Both the position numbers and the translations under genes were made by a program. The notes beneath the pieces were generated by a model. The model had not been told where the DNA came from. It made no database searches and was given only the letters and a program-made list of their open reading frames with translations. Below, one piece after another: positions 56,513-64,000 of a stretch of DNA of 64,000 nucleotides. Source of the DNA: Thermodesulfobacterium hydrogeniphilum (lineage in GTDB: Bacteria; Desulfobacterota; Thermodesulfobacteria; Thermodesulfobacteriales; Thermodesulfobacteriaceae); contig NZ_JQKW01000006.1 in NCBI RefSeq assembly GCF_000746255.1, positions 248,001-312,000 of the forward strand. Reading direction: 5' to 3'. The stretch's first letter is position 1. The number at the start of each line of letters is the position of its first letter.

Positions 56513-57262
56513 TTAAAATTTTCCTTTTTCTTTTGCTTTTTTCTTTTGATATTTCTTCCAGGGTCTTTCCTTTTTCTTTCCATAAGTAATTTTTCTAAAG
56601 GGTATATCTTCCAAGTCATTTTTGGTTTCAAAAATTAAAGGTTCTTTAAAAAATGTAATAGGTTCAGGCTTTTCTGGAGTTTTTTCCTTAGGGCCGTATT
56701 TTTTAAGAAATTTATTATCTATAGGAGGTCCTTTTAAAGCAGAATAAGGAAGTTTTTCTACTAAAAAAATGTTATCTCCAAATTGTAAAACTTCTGTATC
56801 CTCAGATATAAATTTAGGATTAATCTGTATAACCAGAGCACCTTTAACTTTAGCCCAATTTTCTGCAAGTTCTTTATCTGCAAAAAGAGGAATTTTCTGA
56901 TTGTAAGGTTTCCAAATTCCATCTATGGAGATTTTAAGCCAAATTTTTGGCTTGACAAAACTCCAAAAATTATTAAAATTATAAATTTGGGATAAATTTA
57001 TTTTTACAGGAGGTGAATAGAAGGTATTTTTAGCTTTTACCAAATTGAAATTTTCCAAAAATTCAAAAAAATCTCTGTAATAATAAGAAAAAACCTGTTT
57101 TAATGTTTGTAAGTTTACTTTTTTAAATTTTTTAGTAAAAATTAGGACTTGAAAAATTTCTTTAATTTTAAAAAATCCATTATTATCAGGAATTAAACCG
57201 AATTCTTCTGGATGATATGCTAAAAGATAGGTTAGAAATTTTAGTAATAAATTATTTACCAT
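56513..57262 (-). CDS. Degenerate KptA/Tpt1-like protein (RNA 2'-phosphotransferase relative) with basic tail
   Basis: The first ~25 residues (LLKFLTYLLAYHPEEFGLIP) resemble the winged-helix start of KptA, and ~130-180 (PLFADKELAENWAKVKGALV, then FGDNIFLVEKLPYSAL) resemble its C-terminal ADP-ribosyltransferase half. The catalytic parts are gone: the LRH pair of KptA reads LAY (residues 14-16) and the YHGT-type loop is missing. A ~60-residue Lys/Pro/Glu-rich tail ends the protein. True KptA removes 2'-phosphates from spliced RNA with NAD. This relative may bind RNA without catalysis. The homology is by eye and moderate. Confidence 0.6.
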   Translation of the reverse strand: MVNNLLLKFLTYLLAYHPEEFGLIPDNNGFFKIKEIFQVLIFTKKFKKVNLQTLKQVFSYYYRDFFEFLENFNLVKAKNTFYSPPVKINLSQIYNFNNFWSFVKPKIWLKISIDGIWKPYNQKIPLFADKELAENWAKVKGALVIQINPKFISEDTEVLQFGDNIFLVEKLPYSALKGPPIDNKFLKKYGPKEKTPEKPEPITFFKEPLIFETKNDLEDIPFRKITYGKKKERPWKKYQKKKAKEKGKF

Positions 57263-57352
57263 TGAATATTTATAAACTATGTTTTATGTTTTAAACAGCT
57301 TATAAAAAATATAACACTAAAAAATTAAAAGAGGAGAGGTGGTAGGGTTAAA

Positions 57353-58696
57353 ATGGCTAATAAAGGTTTAAATGAAAAAATTTTAGAATTAGGAAAATCT
57401 GGACAGCTTACTTATGATCTATTAAATAAGCTTCTTCCAGAAGAATATAACGATCCTGATAAAATGGAAGAAATTTTTGATCTTCTTGAAAGCTATGGAA
57501 TAGAATTAAAAGATATGGATCCTTATGAAAAAGAAGAATATATAGAGAAAAAAGCTCATGATAAAATGAAAGAATTAACCACTTTTGTAGAGGGTGAACT
57601 TGAGGAAGAAGAAACTATTTCTGAACCAGGAAGTGAGGAATTACTTTCATTTTATTTAAAAGAAATGGGCAAGTATGATCTTCTTACTCCTGAAAGAGAA
57701 GAAGAATTATCTAAACAAATAAGAGAAGGTTTTGATAGTATTATTAATTTAATAGAAAAGTCCAAACTTAATTATCCTGAAATAAAAGAGCTTAAACAAA
57801 CTATAGAAGATTGGAAAAGAAAAGATCCCAATTTAAAACCTAAGAAAATTTATGTAAATTATTTAGAAGATATGGTTAAAACATGTGAAAAAAAATATAA
57901 GAAGATCTCTTCAGAAAAAGAAAAGCACAAAGATATTCTAAATCTTTGTGCCAAGATTAAAAAATATATAAATCAAATTGAAAGAGCCAAAGATGAAATG
58001 GTAAAAGCTAATCTTAGATTAGTAGTTTCTATTGCCAAGAAATATATCAGACAGGGATTATCCTTGGCTGATTTAATTCAGGAAGGGAATCTTGGTTTAA
58101 TGAGAGCAGTTTATCGTTTTGACTATAGAAAGGGCAATAAATTTAGCACTTATGCTTCTTGGTGGATTAGACAATCTATTACAAGGGCTATTTTAGATAA
58201 AACCCGCACTATAAGATTACCTGTCCATTTCTTGGAATTGAGAAATCAAGTTTTCAAAGTATTTTATGAACTATCTAAAGAATTAAAAAGAGAACCCACT
58301 CCTGAAGAGCTTGCTGAAAGAACAGGTGTTCCTTATGAAAAAATATTGGTAATTTTTGAAACTTCTAAGGAACCTGTTTCACTTGAGACACCTATAGGAG
58401 ATGAAGATAGCACTCTCGGGAATTTTATAGAAAATAAAAAAAGTCCATCTCCTTATGATTCTACAAGAAAAAAAGATGTTTCTGAAAAAATAAAGAAATT
58501 TTTAGCTACTCTTTCTCCAAGAGAAGAAAAAATAATCCGCATGAGATTTGGTTTAGGAGAATATGAAGGCTATACTTTGGAAGAAATAGGTTATATGTTT
58601 AAAGTTTCTCGTGAAAGAATTAGACAGATAGAAAAAAAAGCTTTAGCAAAAATGAGACAAGTTGCCCAAAAAGAAAAATTTGATTTAAGAGATTAA
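57353..58696 (+). CDS. rpoD: Primary sigma factor RpoD (sigma-70)
   Basis: The 447 residues contain region 1.1-like N-terminus, region 1.2 (DLLTPEREEELSKQIREGFD), region 2 with NLRLVVSIAKKYIRQGLSLADLIQEGN, FDYRKGNKFSTYASWWIRQSITRA (2.3-2.4), region 3 (EPTPEELAERTGVPYEKI) and region 4 with LSPREEKIIRMRFGLGEYEGYTLEE and SRERIRQIEKKALAKMR. The non-conserved spacer is short. The ribosome-binding site is GGAGAGGTGG. It ends 4 bases into the convergent helicase gene. Confidence 0.97.
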   Translation: MANKGLNEKILELGKSGQLTYDLLNKLLPEEYNDPDKMEEIFDLLESYGIELKDMDPYEKEEYIEKKAHDKMKELTTFVEGELEEEETISEPGSEELLSFYLKEMGKYDLLTPEREEELSKQIREGFDSIINLIEKSKLNYPEIKELKQTIEDWKRKDPNLKPKKIYVNYLEDMVKTCEKKYKKISSEKEKHKDILNLCAKIKKYINQIERAKDEMVKANLRLVVSIAKKYIRQGLSLADLIQEGNLGLMRAVYRFDYRKGNKFSTYASWWIRQSITRAILDKTRTIRLPVHFLELRNQVFKVFYELSKELKREPTPEELAERTGVPYEKILVIFETSKEPVSLETPIGDEDSTLGNFIENKKSPSPYDSTRKKDVSEKIKKFLATLSPREEKIIRMRFGLGEYEGYTLEEIGYMFKVSRERIRQIEKKALAKMRQVAQKEKFDLRD

Positions 58697-60177
58697 AATA
58701 AACCTGTTTGCTTGGGTTTTCTGGGTTTGGGCTTAAATATTTTAAGAGGAAAATTTTTAAAATACGGTGATAGACCTTTATTTAAATTAAAATAAAATAT
58801 TTTTCTTTGATTGGTAGCTGTAAAATAAAAACCTTTTTTAGCTCTGGTTAATGCTACATAAACCAATCTTTTTTCTTCCTCTTCCAATGTATCTTTAAAA
58901 ATCTTTAATGGGATTAAATCAGCCTCAGCTCCTACTAAAATTACATATTCTGCTTCCAATCCTTTAGAAGCATGAATGGAGAGAAAATTAATTCCTTCTT
59001 TATTGGTATTTAAAAAATCAGAAGGAGTTAGACTGGTTAAATAAGCTAAAAACTTTTCTTTATCATTAAAAGATAAAGCCCAAAGATTTTCAAGAAAAAC
59101 TTTTATTTCGGAATTTAAGTTTTTTAAATGATCTTCTACAGGTATAGAAGAGGTTTTTAAAATATTTACTATTTCTTGAATCCTTTCAAAAATCAAATTA
59201 GCTTCTTCTTCAGCAAGATTTACAGGAATTCCAGATTTTTGAAAACTATTTTTTAAAGGTAAAAACACATTTTTAATTCTTGAAAGGATAAAAATATCAT
59301 TGGGTGAAACAGTATCATACTTTTGTTCTTCTAATTGAAGACCTCCTAAAAGATTTTTTATCAGTTTTATTAAAAAATCTACTTCTTCATAGGTATTTTT
59401 AAAGAAAAAACCCTGAACAATTCCTTCTTTTTTAAGAGCTTTATAGGAAGGAACTTCCCAAGGAGCATTTTTAAAAGTTTCTGCATATTTTAAAATATTT
59501 TCAGGACATCTAAAACTTAAAGATAAACTTAAAATTTTTAAATCAGGTCTGAAATTTTTCCAGAAATTGTAAAGTTCTTTTAGATTTACATTTTTAAAAC
59601 TATAGATAGATTGATTAGGATCTCCGAAAAGGATAAAAACAGCTTTTTTAAAAATTTTAAGAAAGTTTAAAATATCTGAAGAGAGATCTTGAAACTCATC
59701 AATAATTATATAATGATCTTTAAAATCCAAAAAATTAAATTGAGAAACTTCATAAAGCAAGAGTTCAAAATCCAATAAATTATTCTTTTTTAAATATTGG
59801 AAATAAATTTCTTTATTTTTAGGGTCTTTAAAAGAGTTTTTGTTTTTTTTAAAAAGTTTTTTTATTATAGAGGATTTTTCTTTTTCTGAGATAAGATTGG
59901 GAGTTTTTTGAAAGTGCTCTTTCCATAAATCATAGGCTAATCCATGAAAAGTATCAATTTTTATATCCGATAAACCTGATTTCTGAAATCTGACCTTTAA
60001 TTCTTGAGATGTTTTTACAGAATAGGTTAAAACTAAAATTTTTTCAGGTGAAACAAAATCTAAAAGAGAATGGACTTTTCCTATTAAAGTATAAGTTTTC
60101 CCTGTTCCAGGACCTGCTATTATTAAAAGATTTCCAGGTGTTTCTATAATTCTTCTTTGCTCTTTTGTATATTCCAT
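58693..60177 (-). CDS. Short UvrD/Rep-type superfamily I DNA helicase
   Basis: The 494-residue protein carries the UvrD motif set: Walker A IIAGPGTGKTYTLIGK, motif Ia LVLTYSVKTSQELKVR, motif II IIIDEFQDLS, motif III FGDPNQSIYSFKN, motif V SIHASKGLEAEYVILVGAE and motif VI EEEKRLVYVALTRAKK. It is about 200-250 residues shorter than UvrD/PcrA, with reduced 1B/2B inserts, so it is a compact helicase of unknown preference. The C-terminus is basic (KIFKPKPRKPKQTGLF). It is transcribed alone. Confidence 0.9.
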   Translation of the reverse strand: MEYTKEQRRIIETPGNLLIIAGPGTGKTYTLIGKVHSLLDFVSPEKILVLTYSVKTSQELKVRFQKSGLSDIKIDTFHGLAYDLWKEHFQKTPNLISEKEKSSIIKKLFKKNKNSFKDPKNKEIYFQYLKKNNLLDFELLLYEVSQFNFLDFKDHYIIIDEFQDLSSDILNFLKIFKKAVFILFGDPNQSIYSFKNVNLKELYNFWKNFRPDLKILSLSLSFRCPENILKYAETFKNAPWEVPSYKALKKEGIVQGFFFKNTYEEVDFLIKLIKNLLGGLQLEEQKYDTVSPNDIFILSRIKNVFLPLKNSFQKSGIPVNLAEEEANLIFERIQEIVNILKTSSIPVEDHLKNLNSEIKVFLENLWALSFNDKEKFLAYLTSLTPSDFLNTNKEGINFLSIHASKGLEAEYVILVGAEADLIPLKIFKDTLEEEEKRLVYVALTRAKKGFYFTATNQRKIFYFNLNKGLSPYFKNFPLKIFKPKPRKPKQTGLF

Positions 60178-60305
60178 ATTTTAAATTTTAACCAAGCTTT
60201 TTACCTAAGCAAGTTTAAATATAATCAGTTAAAGATCTTGTTTTTCATGGAAAATTTTATATAATCTCTTTTTATAAAATTTATAAGCCCTTTTTGGAGA
60301 TAAAA

Positions 60306-62381
60306 ATGAATAAATTAGAAAATATTTATTTTTTATTTCTTCTTTTAATTGTTCTTATTTTTGGTCTTTATATAAGATTTGATGATATAAAAATTTGGCA
60401 AGCAAATAAAGAGTTTTATTTTTATAAAAATAATCCCCTTTATAGTGAATATGATTCTTTTTATTTTGCAAGATTAGCACAAGATATTAAAGAAGGCATT
60501 TTTAAACCTGGAGAAATAGATAATTATAGATTTTTCCCTGACAATTCCTCTCAAGCCAAAGTAGATGACGAGAAATTTTATTCTAAATATACTATTGCAG
60601 GCACTTTTATAAGTTGGATATGGGCTCATCTCTCTTCTTGGTTTAATATTTCTTTAGAAAAACTTACTTGGTACCTAATTCCTATTTTAGCTATTTCTGT
60701 AGCTTTTCCCATTTTTTTTTATTTTAAAGATTTAGGTTATCCTTATGCAGGTTTAATAGGAAGTCTGATAGCAGTTTCAGCTCCTATGTATCTTGCAAGA
60801 ACTAATCTTATGAGATTGGATCATGATGTTTTTAATTTAACATGGCCTTTTCTGATTGCTTACATATTTTATAAATTTTTCCAAACAACTAATAAAAAAA
60901 AGAAATATCTGTGGGTAATCTTAGCTACATTTACATGCTTTTTTTACTACTTATGGTATGCTCATACCAATTTAATTTTTGTATTAATACTTATGTTTTT
61001 AATTAGATGTTTCTGGGATAAAAAATTAGATTGGAATAAAGAAGATGTTATTTTTGTCTTAATTTTAATTTTGCCTCAAATTTGGTATTTATACAAAGGT
61101 CCTGTTCAACTCTACGATCAAGTAAAAACCTTGGTTTTTAATATTAAAAACCCCTCCAGTGTAGATATTTTATTTAAAGATTTTCCAAATATATTTATGT
61201 CTATTTCTGAATTACAAAGATTGAGTTTTAAAGAAGTTATAGAAAATGTTACTTTTAGTCTTATTTTAGGAATTTTGGGTCTAATAGGTATAATAATAGC
61301 TTTCTTATGTGATTTTAGAAAACTCATTTTTCTTTTTCCTTTTTTAGGAATTGGATTTTTGTCTTTTGTTTCTGGAGCGAGATTTGTTATGTATTTAGCT
61401 CCTTTTATAGGAATTGGATTGGGTTTTATAGTTCATTTTTTGTTTGTTAAAATAATGCCTTATTTATCTTTATTCAATGAAAAAGAAAAGCAAAGTAAAA
61501 TTTGTCATTTAGTTGGTAGTGGTTTATTTATAATCACACTTCTTGCTCAGAGGCCTGTTTTAGGGCTTACAAGTTATCCCAAGGTTTTTGCACCTCTGGT
61601 TAAAGATATGGAATACATAAAAATTCATACTCCTAAAAATTCTGCTATATGGACCTGGTGGGATTATGGTTATGCCTTTCAGCTTTATTCAAGAAGAACT
61701 ACTTTTCATGATGGGGGTTCTCAGGGAACTCCTAAGACTTATTTTATAGCAAGAAGTTTTACCACTTCTGATCCAAAGGAAGCATGGTATATAACCTCCT
61801 TTATAAGCAATCTTGGATTAAAAGGAGTTGCTGAAGAATTAAAAAAAGGAATAAAAGCCAAAGATTTGGTTAAAGATATTAGAGAAGGTAGATACGCTAA
61901 AGAGATAAAAACCCCTGTTTATTGGATTTTTACTCGCGATTTAATAAGCAAATTTGCTTGGATTCATTATTTTGGAAGTTATAATTTTGATAAAAAAAGA
62001 GGGATCTTTGCAAGAATTCTTACACCTCATAGGTGTGAATTTTTAAATAATATTTTATATTGCCAAGATATAGGAGCTAAAATTGATCTTGAAAATGGAG
62101 TTATATTTGCAGGGCAAAAGGTTTTAGCTATTAGTAAAGTATATATAAAAGATCAAAAAAAGTTAAAGGAAAAAAAATTTTTTGACAGGGGTTATGTAAT
62201 AGAAATAATCAAAGTTAATACTAATCAAGTTGCATTATTTATTATGGATTCAAAAGTGGCAAATACTCTGTTTAACAAGATGTTTATTTTAAGACAATAC
62301 AATCCTAAATATTTTAAACTGGTTTTAGATGATTTTCCTATCGCTGTGATTTATAAAGTAAAAAGTAGAATTAATAAATAA
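60306..62381 (+). CDS. STT3-family oligosaccharyltransferase (PglB/AglB-like)
   Basis: The ~691-residue membrane enzyme has about 11-13 spans followed by a soluble C-terminal domain. Diagnostic motifs are the first acidic loop YDSFYFARLAQDIKEG, the second DxD-type loop in RLDHDVFNLTWP, and WWDYGYAFQLYS (the WWDYG sequon-binding motif) at about residue 460. Such enzymes transfer glycan from a polyprenyl diphosphate to asparagine on the outer face of the inner membrane. ATG 60306 has GGAG at good spacing; a TTG at 60294 is not preferred. No glycan-assembly genes are nearby. Confidence 0.9.
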   Translation: MNKLENIYFLFLLLIVLIFGLYIRFDDIKIWQANKEFYFYKNNPLYSEYDSFYFARLAQDIKEGIFKPGEIDNYRFFPDNSSQAKVDDEKFYSKYTIAGTFISWIWAHLSSWFNISLEKLTWYLIPILAISVAFPIFFYFKDLGYPYAGLIGSLIAVSAPMYLARTNLMRLDHDVFNLTWPFLIAYIFYKFFQTTNKKKKYLWVILATFTCFFYYLWYAHTNLIFVLILMFLIRCFWDKKLDWNKEDVIFVLILILPQIWYLYKGPVQLYDQVKTLVFNIKNPSSVDILFKDFPNIFMSISELQRLSFKEVIENVTFSLILGILGLIGIIIAFLCDFRKLIFLFPFLGIGFLSFVSGARFVMYLAPFIGIGLGFIVHFLFVKIMPYLSLFNEKEKQSKICHLVGSGLFIITLLAQRPVLGLTSYPKVFAPLVKDMEYIKIHTPKNSAIWTWWDYGYAFQLYSRRTTFHDGGSQGTPKTYFIARSFTTSDPKEAWYITSFISNLGLKGVAEELKKGIKAKDLVKDIREGRYAKEIKTPVYWIFTRDLISKFAWIHYFGSYNFDKKRGIFARILTPHRCEFLNNILYCQDIGAKIDLENGVIFAGQKVLAISKVYIKDQKKLKEKKFFDRGYVIEIIKVNTNQVALFIMDSKVANTLFNKMFILRQYNPKYFKLVLDDFPIAVIYKVKSRINK

Positions 62382-62402
62382 GTTTATATAGGAAGACAAT
62401 AA

Positions 62403-62744
62403 ATGGGATTTTTAATTAATTTAAAAGAAGTGGAGATGAAAGACCACCCAAAATTTAAGGGAGTAAAAATAGGTTTTATAGTTACCAAAGAAAAACAACC
62501 AGAATTAAGCATTACTGTATTGGAGATTCAACCAGGTGTAGAGATTTCAGTTCATACTCATGAAAAAGAAGTAGATACTATATTTGTTTTAGAAGGGGAA
62601 GGAGAAATATATTTGAATAAAGAATGGCAGGAGCTAAAAAAAGAGGATATAATAGTAGTGTCTCCAAAAGAGGAACATGGAGTAAGGGTTAAAGGGAATA
62701 AACCTATGAAATGTTATATTGTTCATGCTCCGGCTTTATGGTAA
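62403..62744 (+). CDS. Small cupin-domain protein
   Basis: This 113-residue single cupin has motif 1 with metal ligands HTHEKEVDTIFVLEGEGEIY and motif 2 in SPKEEHGVRVKGNKPMKC. It ends with HAPALW. It may bind a metal and a small ligand, or act as a sugar isomerase-like or regulator domain; no substrate is clear. It lies between the STT3 gene and argB with short gaps (21 and 12 bases). Confidence 0.82.
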   Translation: MGFLINLKEVEMKDHPKFKGVKIGFIVTKEKQPELSITVLEIQPGVEISVHTHEKEVDTIFVLEGEGEIYLNKEWQELKKEDIIVVSPKEEHGVRVKGNKPMKCYIVHAPALW

Positions 62745-62756
62745 AGGAAAGATAAA

Positions 62757-63641
62757 ATGGAGATTTTAGAAAAAGCCAGAATTCTTATTTCAGCTTTACC
62801 TTATTTTAGAGAATTTTATAACAAAATAATGGTAATTAAATACGGTGGGCATGCTATGGTTGATGAGAACTTAAAATCAGCCTTTGCCCAGGATATAGTA
62901 TTGATGAAATATGTAGGAATTCAGCCTATTATTGTGCATGGAGGTGGTCCTCAAATTAATAAAGTAATGGAAAAAATGGGATTAAGGCCTGTTTTTATTG
63001 AAGGACAAAGGGTCACAGATGAAGAAACTATGAGTGTGGTAGAAATGGTTTTAGTTGGAACAGTAAATAAAAATATAGTGAGTCTTATTAACAAAGCTGG
63101 AGGAAAAGCAGTTGGTCTTTCTGGAAGAGATGGAGATCTTATTGTAGCAGAAAAGATGCATATTTATAAATATTCAGGAGAAGATAGACCCCCTGAAATT
63201 ATTGATATAGGAAGGGTAGGGAAGGTAAAAGAAGTAAATCCTCAAGTGCTTTATACTCTCATAGAAAGAGGTTTTATTCCTGTAATTGCTCCTGTAGGAA
63301 TAGGTCCTGATGGTGAAGCTTATAATATCAATGCTGATCTTGTGGCAGGAGCTTTAGCAGGAGCTTTATCTGCTGAAAAATTGATTTATCTTTCTGATGT
63401 GGAAGGAGTTAAAGATGAAAAAGGAAAGTTAATTTCAACTTTATATTTAGACGAAATAGAGAACTTAATAGAAAAAGGGATTGCCAAAGGTGGTATGATC
63501 CCTAAATTAAAAAGTGCAAGAAAGGCTTTATTAGCTGGAGTTAAAAAGACTCATATAATAGATGGAAGAATTCCTCATAGTTTAATTATAGAACTTTTTA
63601 CTGATGAAGGTTTGGGAACCCAAATTATTACCAAAAATTAA
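62757..63641 (+). CDS. argB: Acetylglutamate kinase
   Basis: ArgB phosphorylates N-acetylglutamate in arginine synthesis. The 294-residue amino-acid-kinase protein shows IMVIKYGGHAMVDENLK, IIVHGGGPQINKVMEKMG and GVKDEKGKLISTLYLDEIE. GLSGRDGDLIVAEKM and AKGGMIPKLKSARKALL are also present. The N-terminal helix (EILEKARILISALPYFREF) matches arginine-inhibited hexameric kinases. It is followed 17 bases later by valS. Confidence 0.96.
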   Translation: MEILEKARILISALPYFREFYNKIMVIKYGGHAMVDENLKSAFAQDIVLMKYVGIQPIIVHGGGPQINKVMEKMGLRPVFIEGQRVTDEETMSVVEMVLVGTVNKNIVSLINKAGGKAVGLSGRDGDLIVAEKMHIYKYSGEDRPPEIIDIGRVGKVKEVNPQVLYTLIERGFIPVIAPVGIGPDGEAYNINADLVAGALAGALSAEKLIYLSDVEGVKDEKGKLISTLYLDEIENLIEKGIAKGGMIPKLKSARKALLAGVKKTHIIDGRIPHSLIIELFTDEGLGTQIITKN

Positions 63642-63658
63642 GGAAGGAGGGATGAATT

Positions 63659-64000
63659 TTGGAGGGTGAGTTTTTAGAAAAGAGTTATAATCCTAAAAAA
63701 GTTGAGGAAAAATGGTATAAGATTTGGGAAGAAAAAGGTTATTTTGAGCCTACCTATGATGAAAGAAAACCCAAGTTTTCTATGGTAATTCCTCCGCCTA
63801 ATGTTACAGGGGTTTTGCATATAGGACATGCTTTAAATAATACTATTCAGGATGTTTTAGCAAGATATAAACGTATGGACGGATATGACGTTTTATGGAT
63901 TCCAGGAACAGATCATGCAGGCATTGCTACTCAAAATGTAGTAGAAAGAGAAATAGCTAAGGAAGGGCTAACAAGACATGATCTTGGTAGAGAAAAATTT
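63659..64000 (+). CDS. valS: Valyl-tRNA synthetase, 3' end outside window
   Basis: The frame from TTG 63659 to the window end encodes [20 protein letters not shown], the normal N-terminus of ValRS, followed by [20 protein letters not shown] with the HIGH motif, the [20 protein letters not shown] block, and [25 protein letters not shown] (63644-63650) lies 8 bases before the TTG. The ATG at 63652 is out of use, since its frame stops at once. Only ~114 of about 880 residues are in the window. Confidence 0.93.
   Translation, partial: MEGEFLEKSYNPKKVEEKWYKIWEEKGYFEPTYDERKPKFSMVIPPPNVTGVLHIGHALNNTIQDVLARYKRMDGYDVLWIPGTDHAGIATQNVVEREIAKEGLTRHDLGREKF

Overview
The window is very AT-rich, densely packed bacterial chromosome. 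It carries lpxK (lipid A), lgt, and cell-envelope genes of a Gram-negative type. It also carries siroheme/tetrapyrrole genes and several genes common in thermophiles or archaea: an Rnl3-like RNA ligase, RtcA, an STT3 oligosaccharyltransferase and a KamA-type radical SAM enzyme. Together with the low GC this suggests a thermophilic, sulfate-reducing member of the Thermodesulfobacteriota (Thermodesulfobacterium-like). That assignment is an inference from gene content; no 16S gene is present.

Layout. 1-2.5 kb: tail of a flippase-like membrane protein, lpxK, a TlpA-like exported thioredoxin, and a decayed LysR regulator. 2.5-8.2 kb (minus): a GTPase-degenerate EF-G paralogue, mogA/moaB, selD, a frameshifted 2-hydroxyacyl-CoA dehydratase/double-cubane-type protein and its ATP-driven activase. 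selD is itself a selenoprotein gene: its true 5' end lies upstream of an in-frame UGA followed by a near-ideal bacterial SECIS hairpin, and a plain ORF call truncates it. 8.4-14.3 kb (plus): ClC channel, then fmdB-hemC-cobA/hemD-tyrS. 14.4-17.4 kb (minus): metK-ahcY-DUF523, with a GC-rich repeated hairpin between metK and ahcY. 17.5-22.2 kb (plus): alaS, an orphan gene, nth, lgt. 22.2-29 kb (minus): tyrA, recG, a glycosyltransferase, kamA-like and a cation/proton antiporter. 29.2-31.8 kb: a histidine kinase/NtrC-type regulator pair. 31.8-34.6 kb (minus): two exported proteins with related beta-rich domains, and miaB. 34.6-38.2 kb (plus): creatininase-family protein, rtcA, rnl3-like RNA ligase, cysG-N siroheme enzyme. 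38.2-45 kb (minus on both sides of a plus-strand tRNA-His): NUDIX, lon, a nitronate monooxygenase-like protein, site-2 protease and CtpA. 45-51 kb (plus): the classic rpsB-tsf-pyrH-frr-uppS-cdsA operon extended by an HD protein and ddl, preceded by a structured leader that looks like an S2 autoregulatory element. 51-58.7 kb: BON lipoprotein, YhcC-type radical SAM protein, mnmG, a CCA/poly(A) polymerase-type enzyme, SagB-like oxidoreductase, a degenerate KptA-like protein and rpoD. 58.7-64 kb: a short UvrD-type helicase, STT3, cupin, argB, and the start of valS (cut by the window end).

How the genes connect. hemC, cobA/hemD and cysG-N together account for uroporphyrinogen III to siroheme, the cofactor of dissimilatory sulfite reductase. 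mogA plus selenoprotein selD point to a molybdenum/selenium economy, for example a selenocysteine formate dehydrogenase elsewhere. RtcA, the Rnl3-like ligase and the KptA relative make an RNA-end-processing theme unusual for a bacterium. The most novel-looking items are the selenoprotein SelD with its unusual neighbours, the rpsB leader pseudoknot, and the rtcA-rnl3 pair. Only reading of the sequence was possible; no searches or folding programs were run.
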